Assembly: GCA_015061575.1 (NCBI GenBank)
Contig: SUWF01000016.1
Coordinates: 1-64,000, forward strand
DNA: 64,000 nucleotides
Direction: 5' to 3'
Source: Lentisphaerota bacterium
GTDB lineage: Bacteria > Verrucomicrobiota > Lentisphaeria > Victivallales > Victivallaceae
Shown here: piece after piece, positions 9,611-17,289 of the stretch
How the letters are laid out: every line of letters starts with the position of its first letter
Position numbering within the stretch: position 1 is the stretch's first letter
The notes under the pieces: model-generated
Databases searched by the model: none
What the model was told of the DNA's origin: nothing
The model's input: the letters and a program-made list of their open reading frames with translations, nothing else
Program-made: the position numbers and the translations under genes

Positions 9611-10048
9611 ATGCGTTTGATTGTGCAGAGAGTGCGCTCGGCCAGTGTAAAGGTCGATGGCAAAGTTATTGGCGAGATCGGCAGCGGATTGATGACGCTG
9701 GTCGGTTTTACCCACAGCGATACTCCGGATACGGTCAAGTATCTGGCTGACCGCAGTGTAAAGTTGCGGATTTTTGAGGACGAAAACGGCAAGATGAACC
9801 GTTCTTTGCTGGATGTGAATGGCGCAATGCTGATCGTATCGCAATTTACACTTTATGGCGATACTGTTCACGGCCGCCGACCCGGATTCGATGCGGCGGC
9901 CAAGCCGGAACAGGCGACAAAGCTTTATGAACAATTTATTGAAGAAGTCAAGGCTTTTGGCGTGGAAACTGCCACCGGAGAGTTTGGAGCCGATATGCTC
10001 GTTACGCTGGAAAATGACGGGCCGGTTACTTTTACGCTGGAAAAATAA
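9611..10048 (+). CDS. dtd: D-aminoacyl-tRNA deacylase
   Basis: MRLIVQRVRSASVKVDGKVIGEIGSGLMTLVGF, SQFTLYGD, GRRPGFDAAAKPEQA; canonical Dtd. Confidence 0.96.
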   Translation: MRLIVQRVRSASVKVDGKVIGEIGSGLMTLVGFTHSDTPDTVKYLADRSVKLRIFEDENGKMNRSLLDVNGAMLIVSQFTLYGDTVHGRRPGFDAAAKPEQATKLYEQFIEEVKAFGVETATGEFGADMLVTLENDGPVTFTLEK

Positions 10049-10086
10049 TAAGCAAAATTAAATCACTTTTTAAAAGGATATTTTTT

Positions 10087-11292
10087 ATGGTAGAAATTAC
10101 AAATTTCCGTCAGGGCGCAGTGCTTAATCACAACCACGGTTGTGAAAGCAATAATGCATTGCGGGTAACGATCGAAGGTATATCCAGTTCCGGATATCCG
10201 GTTTATGTCAACGGTGTCAAGGCCGAAATGGATGGTCAGCATTTTGAAGCTGAAATCGATTTGACTGCCAAGATCAATGTGGTAAAAGCCACTTCTACGA
10301 CACCCTACGGGACTTTTTCGCAGGAGTTGACGCTGGTGTGGGATAAAAAATCCTTCAAGCGCTACAGCTGTTACATTGATGATCACAGTTTTCTCTTTAC
10401 CGATTTAGCCAAAGACCGTCCCCGCAGTGCTTTTGATCACTTTTATCTGGCAGGTTTGAAGCAGATCCACGACAAATACGGTTTGAAGGTCACGCTCAAT
10501 ACATTTTATCACAACGACCACCACGATTTTGAACTCAAAGATATGCCCGATATCTGGCGTTCGGAATTTATGGATAACGCCGATTGGCTGAAGTTTTCGT
10601 TCCACAGCTACGGCGAATTTCCGGATCGGCCGTATCTGGAAACCACTGCTGAAGAGTTCGGACGTGATTGGGATTTAGTGCAGAATGAAATTTACCGTTT
10701 TGCCGGAGAAGCTGCTTACATCCCGCCGGTAGTTATTCATTGGGCCAATATCCATCCGGTCGCTGCGCAGGAAATGATCCGCCGGGGAACCCGCTGCTAT
10801 TCCACGAGCATGCGGGCACGGGTGATGGGCGGCCCCAGTCTGGCCGACCGGCAGAAGGGTGGAAATATGACCACGGTGCAGGCCCGTTCGGCGTCTGGCG
10901 AAGACAAAGCTTGCGATACCGAAGCATTGAGTATGCACTACGGTTTTGCAGACGAAAGCAACTACCTTAAAAAGCACGGCGTTTATTATGATGCCGGTTT
11001 GGGGCTGTTTTTCTTTGGTCCCTGCGGCAAGCTGGGCGGCTGCTGCTGCAATCTGGTGCCGCTGGCAGATGTGCCTCAGCGCATCAACAGCATGTTGGAA
11101 GGTGCGGATAAGGTCGGTACCGAAGTGTTTAACTATGCCAGTCACGAGCAATATACGTTCCCCTATTATCCGAACTATCTGCCTGACCACATGGAACGCA
11201 TCGAAACTGCGGCCCGCTGTCTGGTGGAAGGCGGCTGTAAAGCAGTGTTTATGAACGATGGTTTGATGGGCAATATGGCCTGGGAAGAATAA
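10087..11292 (+). CDS. Polysaccharide-deacetylase-like (NodB-homology-like) uncharacterised protein
   Basis: 401 aa; CYIDDHSFLFTDLAKDR and FSFHSYGEFPDRPY segments resemble the D-D/H-x-H layout of deacetylase-like barrels. No signal peptide. Confidence 0.5.
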   Translation: MVEITNFRQGAVLNHNHGCESNNALRVTIEGISSSGYPVYVNGVKAEMDGQHFEAEIDLTAKINVVKATSTTPYGTFSQELTLVWDKKSFKRYSCYIDDHSFLFTDLAKDRPRSAFDHFYLAGLKQIHDKYGLKVTLNTFYHNDHHDFELKDMPDIWRSEFMDNADWLKFSFHSYGEFPDRPYLETTAEEFGRDWDLVQNEIYRFAGEAAYIPPVVIHWANIHPVAAQEMIRRGTRCYSTSMRARVMGGPSLADRQKGGNMTTVQARSASGEDKACDTEALSMHYGFADESNYLKKHGVYYDAGLGLFFFGPCGKLGGCCCNLVPLADVPQRINSMLEGADKVGTEVFNYASHEQYTFPYYPNYLPDHMERIETAARCLVEGGCKAVFMNDGLMGNMAWEE

Positions 11293-11324
11293 AAACTCCG
11301 TTTCAATCAACTGTAAAACTATTG

Positions 11325-11353
11325 ACCGGCAGTAGATATTGCTGCCGGTCTTT
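11325..11353 (+). terminator. Rho-independent terminator
   Basis: GACCGGCAG...CTGCCGGTC stem followed by TTTTTATG. Confidence 0.7.
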
Positions 11354-11370
11354 TTATGACTGTATAAAAA

Positions 11371-11400
11371 AACCGGTTGAAGTTTTTGCTTCAACCGGTT
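11371..11400. terminator. Bidirectional/convergent terminator hairpin
   Basis: AACCGGTTGAAG..CTTCAACCGGTT inverted repeat between two convergent genes, preceded by AAAAAA (T run on minus strand). Confidence 0.65.
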
Positions 11401-11418
11401 GATTGTCAGTTGGAAGAA

Positions 11419-13755
11419 TTATTTATTTTCTTCAGCTGTTTTGTTGTCAGTTTCCTGACGGTCGATGGCTTCAAGCTGAGCTTTGTCGGCCAGCGACATG
11501 TTGCCTTCGACCCGGCCGTCATCCAGTTCGTTGATCGTGCGGGTTTGCAGATCACGGAACATCTGCACCAGGTCGATCGGCGAACAAATGCCGAACCAGA
11601 CCGCCGTGACTGCCGCCATGAAGCCGGGAACGATCAGAATGGTGATCAGGAAGTACCAGCTCCAGTATTCTATCGGCCAGGGCGTGATCGCATTCCAGAT
11701 GATCACCAGCAAAAAGGTCAAGCCGAAGCGATAGATGAAAGAGTAGACAAAGTAGCTCCAGGCAATGAACTTGTCGCCGGTGGTATATTCCGGTGTGATG
11801 CCGATGAGCTTGTTGAATACGTTTCTGAAAGACCAATCACTCTTGATGTTGCGTTCGCCATCCAACGCATATTTTCCGCGATGCAGCATACGGTCAAGGT
11901 TGTAAGGCTCTTTGCAGGTAAGGAACGATACCACGCAATAGAGTACCAGCGTAAGCATCATGGTGAAGAAATAGAGTTCATAGCTGTTGATCGGGCATTT
12001 ATCCTGCACGACGTTGCTCCAGTCGATGTAGGGCATCATGGGGCGGGAGAGGGCAGTCAGAACATTGGTGACACCTTCCAGCAAATTGTTGTCACGCAGC
12101 CACGGATAGACCACGCCCGCCCAGTTGCGCTGGATGGCCATACCGCCCAGCGCCATAAACATACCGGTCAGCAAGCTTGTCCAGGCCCCGGCGGTGGTAC
12201 CGAAACGGCTGTAAAGCCCCAGGATCAGCACCGGGCCGCAGCCGCCCAGCCACATGGTACACATCAACGCCACAAACAAGGCGATGTAATCCAGCTGCGC
12301 CATGAAGCTGGAACCGAGGAAGAAGAATATCCCGATACCGATAGCTACCAAACGTACCATCCACATGTGTTCACGGGGGGTAAGTTTTTTCTTGCGCAGC
12401 GGCAGGATTACGTCCTGACTGACGGTTACTGTGGCGCTGAAAATACGGGTGTCGTCGGTCGATATCATCAGCAGGATCATCAGCAGACAGAACATACCCA
12501 TCATGCCGGAAGGCAGCATATTGCGCAGGGTCACCGGCAGCATCAATTGATAGTAGAGGGTGCGGAACTTCTGATAAATCGGAGTACCGATATCGGCATT
12601 TTCAGCCGTGAGCTGTTTTTTTACTGTATCAAGATAGCGGGTGTCGATGTTGCTTTTGTCCGACAGCGGGGTATCTTGGCCGATGATGTGTTTTTGCACC
12701 GGCATTTGCTGAACCCCGGCGATCACGTTTTCGCGCATGGTTTTATCCGTCACGATTTCATGCGAAATCTTGCGGGTGAGTTCCAAGCGTACTTCGTGAG
12801 CCTGCTCAGAGTGATTCTGATGGTTGAGCAAGGTCAGCAAGGCTACGGCGATCAATACATAGAAAATCTGGCCCAACGCTTGACGCCAGGTACCCAGCAA
12901 GCTGGCCATTTTCTGTTCGTGAGGTGAGCGGGCGGCGGTGGAAGATGAACCGGCGCCGATCCAGCTGGCCCGCTGCAGCAGCTGAGTCACAAACGGCAGC
13001 AGCAGCAGCGAAAACAAGTTGAAGTCACGCAGTTTGGCAATATCAGTTGGATTGATAAAACTTTCTCCAGGAACACGGTCAACCATTACCGGCATCATTT
13101 CGGCATTCCAGGGGAACTTGACCATAATATAAATGACCATGAAGCAGAGCATGGGGTAGCAGATGAAGCCCTGAATGGTGTCGGTTATAATAATAGACAT
13201 GGCTCCGCCCATGCAGATAATGGATATAGCCATGAACAGACAGATGATCATAACCAGATGGAAGGTCGATATTTCAATCCCCCACAGCGTGAAATAGTGC
13301 GGAAGATCAAGAAAGTAGATGAAGAACCGGGCCGCCAGCGCCGGCATGATCATATTGGCGAGCATTTCTGATATACTGCGCAGAGCCGAAGCAAAAATAC
13401 GGAAATTGCGGCTGTAGCGCATTTCCAGAAACTGGCCGATACTCTGGGATTTGGTTTCCCGGAAGCGGTAGGTAACGTAGCCGAACAAACCAAGCACCAC
13501 CCCGACCGGCAGCAGTAAAGAGGTCCAGAATGTGGTGGCAAAACCGGTTTTGTAGTGGATTTCCACATAGCTGAGCAACCCGAGGATGGACAATCCTGAC
13601 GCAATGTCGCCGACTGAAATAACATAGCGGCCGCAAACCCGCCCTGCAGAAAGAAAAGTCGTTACATCACGCAGGTACCTGCGCGAATACATCCCCATAC
13701 CCAACACAAACAGTGTCGGGATGATTACGATCATCCAATCCCAGAATGACATCAT
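11419..13755 (-). CDS. Sodium:solute symporter (SSS) family protein
   Basis: 778 aa polytopic protein; FLSAGRVCGRYVISVGDIASGLS and later TM segments typical of the SSS family. Confidence 0.85.
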   Translation of the reverse strand: MMSFWDWMIVIIPTLFVLGMGMYSRRYLRDVTTFLSAGRVCGRYVISVGDIASGLSILGLLSYVEIHYKTGFATTFWTSLLLPVGVVLGLFGYVTYRFRETKSQSIGQFLEMRYSRNFRIFASALRSISEMLANMIMPALAARFFIYFLDLPHYFTLWGIEISTFHLVMIICLFMAISIICMGGAMSIIITDTIQGFICYPMLCFMVIYIMVKFPWNAEMMPVMVDRVPGESFINPTDIAKLRDFNLFSLLLLPFVTQLLQRASWIGAGSSSTAARSPHEQKMASLLGTWRQALGQIFYVLIAVALLTLLNHQNHSEQAHEVRLELTRKISHEIVTDKTMRENVIAGVQQMPVQKHIIGQDTPLSDKSNIDTRYLDTVKKQLTAENADIGTPIYQKFRTLYYQLMLPVTLRNMLPSGMMGMFCLLMILLMISTDDTRIFSATVTVSQDVILPLRKKKLTPREHMWMVRLVAIGIGIFFFLGSSFMAQLDYIALFVALMCTMWLGGCGPVLILGLYSRFGTTAGAWTSLLTGMFMALGGMAIQRNWAGVVYPWLRDNNLLEGVTNVLTALSRPMMPYIDWSNVVQDKCPINSYELYFFTMMLTLVLYCVVSFLTCKEPYNLDRMLHRGKYALDGERNIKSDWSFRNVFNKLIGITPEYTTGDKFIAWSYFVYSFIYRFGLTFLLVIIWNAITPWPIEYWSWYFLITILIVPGFMAAVTAVWFGICSPIDLVQMFRDLQTRTINELDDGRVEGNMSLADKAQLEAIDRQETDNKTAEENK

Positions 13756-13802
13756 TTCCTGAAAAATCCTTTCTTGGTTGAAACAGTGTTCTGCTCCGAA
13801 TT

Positions 13803-13852
13803 AAAAAAAACACCTCTCTAATAACTGATCCGTCAGGGAGGTTGTTGAGAGG
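13803..13852 (-). promoter_or_regulatory. Terminator-like hairpin in the leader of the symporter gene (possible attenuator)
   Basis: Minus strand: CCTCTC...CTGACGGATCAG...GAGAGG-TG-TTTTTTTT, about 50-100 nt upstream of the symporter start and downstream of a candidate promoter. Confidence 0.5.
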
Positions 13853-13890
13853 AAAAAACAATTGCAGCAACAAAACGGTGCCGCAATCTT

Positions 13891-13918
13891 AGTATAGCAC
13901 AAAAAACTCGTTTTGCAA
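13891..13918 (-). promoter_or_regulatory. Candidate sigma70 promoter for the symporter gene
   Basis: Minus strand TTGCAA (13918-13913), 16 nt spacer, TATACT (13896-13891). Confidence 0.45.
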
Positions 13919-14033
13919 ATAGACAAGCTTGTTTTTTATGTAAAAAATATCGCTTCCCGAAGCGTTGCATACAATTGTATTCCAATTGTATTGCAAGAAA
14001 TTAAGCAGATGATCAGTGAGAAAAAACAACCGG

Positions 14034-15158
14034 TCAATTACCGAAGACGATCCCGGAGTCCATTGCGCACTGTACCCACGGGTGATCGATGGTAAGTTCC
14101 TGCCGCTTGCCGGAAATTTCCTCCAGCGGCACCAGTTCGGTTGTGCCATTGCGGTAAGCTATCATGCAGCCGAATTCTTTTTGGATAACAGCCTGCGCCG
14201 CCCGGCAACCCAGTTGAGTTGCCAACAGCCGGTCAAAACAGCTGGGCGTACCACTGCGCTGCAGATAACCCAGGATCGTTACTCGGGTTTCCAGCCCGGT
14301 AAGTTCTTCCAATTTACGGGCGAGTTCAAAGATACGGGCAGGGTTGTAGGCAGTCAGTGCAGACAGCTGATTTTTCAGCTCAGCCTTGCGGGTTTTGTCG
14401 CTGGAGCTGGCAATATCGTTTTCCAGTTCTTTTATCCGTTCGGCTGTAACGCAGTCGATTGCTCCTTCGGCGACCGGGACTATGCTGAAAAATTTCCCGT
14501 TGCTGGAACGCTTTTTCAATGCCTCGGCAACTTTATCTATATTGTAGGGCAGTTCAGGTATCAATACTACATCTGCTCCTCCGGCCATCCCGCTGCCCAG
14601 AGTAAGCCAGCCGGTTTTATGGCCCATGATCTCCACTAACATGATGCGCTTATGACTGCTGGCGGTACTGTGCAGACTGTCTATGGCGCTGGCAGCTACG
14701 TTCAATGCGGTATCAAAGCCGATGCTGCTGTCGGTTCCGCTGAGGTCATTATCTATGGTTTTGGGCAGAGTAATGATATTCAAGCCGGCTTTTTTCAGCA
14801 TCATTGCACTTTTATGCGTACCGCCGCCGCCGATGCAAATCAATGCTTCCAGCTGGTGTTTGCGGTAATTTTCCACAATATTTCCGGTCATATCCAGCTG
14901 TTTTTTGCCCAGCGGCATCTTGTTGGGTTTATGGCGGCTGGTGCGCAATACAGTACCTCCGGCGGTCAATATGCCGGCTAATTCGCTGTCGGTCAATTCA
15001 ACAAAACGGTCAAATGCTATGCCCTCAAAGCCATCCATAAAGCCCAGCAGGCGGTAATTGGATCGCAATAACACCCGGCCAACTGCATGGATTGCTGCAT
15101 TAAGTCCCGGACTGTCACCGCCGGCAGTCAGAATAGCTGCACATTTTTTCATGGTCAA
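14034..15158 (-). CDS. pfkA: 6-phosphofructokinase family protein
   Basis: AAILTAGGDSPGLNAAI, LPKTIDNDLSGTDSSIGFDTA, VEIMGHKTGWL; the nucleotide-binding motif reads ICIGGGGTHKSA. Confidence 0.88.
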   Translation of the reverse strand: MTMKKCAAILTAGGDSPGLNAAIHAVGRVLLRSNYRLLGFMDGFEGIAFDRFVELTDSELAGILTAGGTVLRTSRHKPNKMPLGKKQLDMTGNIVENYRKHQLEALICIGGGGTHKSAMMLKKAGLNIITLPKTIDNDLSGTDSSIGFDTALNVAASAIDSLHSTASSHKRIMLVEIMGHKTGWLTLGSGMAGGADVVLIPELPYNIDKVAEALKKRSSNGKFFSIVPVAEGAIDCVTAERIKELENDIASSSDKTRKAELKNQLSALTAYNPARIFELARKLEELTGLETRVTILGYLQRSGTPSCFDRLLATQLGCRAAQAVIQKEFGCMIAYRNGTTELVPLEEISGKRQELTIDHPWVQCAMDSGIVFGN

Positions 15159-15179
15159 AAGAGCGCCTGCTTTGAGTAG

Positions 15180-16100
15180 TTATTTTTGTTTTTTGCGCAA
15201 ACAGACCCCCAGACTGTTGGCGACTTTGCGGGTATATTTGTATTTATCTTTTTTGTCGGCTTGTCCGGCGCCGGGCGGTGTGTTTACCACCTCGGCTTTG
15301 CCGTTGCTGCCAGTGACCAGCGTAGTCGATCCGCCGCCATCCATATTTATGCCGTCATCCGCACCCAGATATTTAAGAAACCGGGCGCCTTCGCAGAGCG
15401 CCATGCCTTCGCTGTAATCTTTCTGGCGGCCGTCAGCGATCACCAGATACAACTTGCTGCCATCCCGGGAAAGTCCATAAAATGTTCTGGGGTGCAGCAC
15501 TATTTTGTTGTTGCAGACTTGCTTGCCATCCTGCAGGACGATTTCAAAGCCGGACAGAGCCAGCTGTATATCGCTGGTTTTATCGCCTTCTTTGAACTTT
15601 ATAAGCTCAACTTTACCGTTTTTGCGTACCACCAGCGCCGGAACCGTGCGCTTTTTGGGCAACGCCACCACAGTGCCGTTGGAAACCATCAATCCGATGC
15701 TGCCGGCGTACTTGTGCGTAAACGGTTTGGTCCACGGCCGCCAGGGAGAAGCGTTGACGGCCAGACGCATATCCTGACCGCTGCGCTGATAGCTTTGCAT
15801 AAAGTCGTACACCCGGGTGCGTCGGGTCTGGATCTTCATTTGCGGATAGTCGGGCATTGCCTGTCCCCAATCTTTATCGCGTTGATTGGTCACCAGATAA
15901 ATATCCGGATGGGCGAGGTCGATCCGCACTGCGTAGACTTTAAGGGGACGCGGTTTGTTGTAAGTAAAATCTTTGAGCCGGATCCCGCTGGCTACACTTT
16001 GGGCCCGCATCCAATCAAAGCTGCCGCTGACCGGCAGGCTTTTGGCCCACAAAGATAAAACGATAAAAAAACATACCGCTGCAGTACAGAATCTTTTCAT
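15180..16100 (-). CDS. Phosphodiester glycosidase (NAGPA-domain) family protein, probably exported
   Basis: Hydrophobic N-terminus (FCTAAVCFFIVLSLWA) and NAGPA-type motif LGADDGINMDGGGSTTLV. Confidence 0.82.
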   Translation of the reverse strand: MKRFCTAAVCFFIVLSLWAKSLPVSGSFDWMRAQSVASGIRLKDFTYNKPRPLKVYAVRIDLAHPDIYLVTNQRDKDWGQAMPDYPQMKIQTRRTRVYDFMQSYQRSGQDMRLAVNASPWRPWTKPFTHKYAGSIGLMVSNGTVVALPKKRTVPALVVRKNGKVELIKFKEGDKTSDIQLALSGFEIVLQDGKQVCNNKIVLHPRTFYGLSRDGSKLYLVIADGRQKDYSEGMALCEGARFLKYLGADDGINMDGGGSTTLVTGSNGKAEVVNTPPGAGQADKKDKYKYTRKVANSLGVCLRKKQK

Positions 16101-16125
16101 GATAGCTCCGCAATGCGTTAGAATC

Positions 16126-17067
16126 TTATTCCCAGAAGATCTTGGCGCAGAAATCCCGCATGGTTATTTCACCGCGCAAACGCCCCTGGCTGTCCACTAC
16201 CAGCAATTCACGGGCGTGGGTATTCAAAAATATCTTGACCAGATCACCGGCCGGAAGATCTTCGCATACTTTTTCGCAGTCGCTTTGCATTATATCGCTG
16301 ACTTTGATCTGATCGGCTGCCGCCAGCATCTTGGCAAAAGGCTGGAAGTTGTACAACGCAGTCCAGTCTTCGGCCAGCAGCAGATCTTTCGGCAGATTGT
16401 AACGCAAGATGTCTTCCAGCATGATCACACCCAGAAGTGAACCTTCGTTATCCATGACCGGCAGTTTGGCGGAACGGGATTCGGCGAATTTGCGGAACGC
16501 AAATGCCAGACTGTCATCGGCCAGCAATATCGGCCCGATCCCGTTGGCCAGATCACCAACCTTGAGGTAATCGGGCAACCGCATCGGCATGATGCCGAAA
16601 AATCCGACAATATCGTTAATGCTGTTCAACTCCGCCAGCTGGTCGATTTTGCTCAAATCGCTGAACTCCCGGGCCAGAGCCGAAACCACATGCAAGTGCA
16701 TGGTCGGATTGTCGGCCGGAGAAAGCACCAGCACAGCGACTTTGACGTTTTCGCCATCTTCTTCAGAGCCAAAACGAACGCCTTGTGGGATCGTAGCCAA
16801 GGCAACGATCAGTTTATCCAGATTACTGACCCGGGCGTGCGGCATGGCCAATCCGGGCGCAATTACGGTTGGAAACATTGCTTCGCGTTCAAAAACACCT
16901 TTGCGGACGCTTTCAATATCCAGCTGCGGATTGTTTTTGACTGCAACTTCAATAAGTTCATTGATGATGTTTTCGGAAGTTGCTGCACTGCTGCGGCAGA
17001 TTATGGCAGAAGCGTTGACAAAATCCTGAAATTTACCGGAGGTTTTGGCGTTACTGACGTTGTCCAT
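16126..17067 (-). CDS. PTS EIIA (fructose/mannitol type) domain fused to a CBS-domain pair
   Basis: N-terminal EIIA: VIAPGLAMPHAR with active-site His; C-terminal CBS-like repeats (KLPVMDNEGSLLGVIMLEDILR, ELLVVDSQGRLRGEITMRDF). Confidence 0.82.
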   Translation of the reverse strand: MDNVSNAKTSGKFQDFVNASAIICRSSAATSENIINELIEVAVKNNPQLDIESVRKGVFEREAMFPTVIAPGLAMPHARVSNLDKLIVALATIPQGVRFGSEEDGENVKVAVLVLSPADNPTMHLHVVSALAREFSDLSKIDQLAELNSINDIVGFFGIMPMRLPDYLKVGDLANGIGPILLADDSLAFAFRKFAESRSAKLPVMDNEGSLLGVIMLEDILRYNLPKDLLLAEDWTALYNFQPFAKMLAAADQIKVSDIMQSDCEKVCEDLPAGDLVKIFLNTHARELLVVDSQGRLRGEITMRDFCAKIFWE

Positions 17068-17240
17068 ATAAGTCCCATTTTTTTAGTTCAAACTCAAGCT
17101 CACTGCGGAATATAATACAAGCTTATTGAATTAGCAAATAAAAAATTCTGAAAAAATAAAAAAAATACTGATTTTTTGTGTTTTTTGTTCCATTATATTG
17201 TTTCTGACAGTATTTTTTATTGTTTTACGGGTAAAAAAAC

Positions 17241-17270
17241 AGCGGAACAAGCACAAATGTTTGTTCCGCT
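17241..17270 (-). terminator. Rho-independent terminator of the RND operon
   Basis: Perfect 10-bp stem AGCGGAACAA/TTGTTCCGCT, T run on the minus strand (AAAAAAA at 17233-17239). Confidence 0.8.
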
Positions 17271-17289
17271 GGTACGTTGAATATAAGTT

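Noticed and set aside
11377-12927. 516-aa plus-strand ORF opposite the sodium symporter
   Set aside because: Shadow ORF; the minus strand has a coherent membrane protein.
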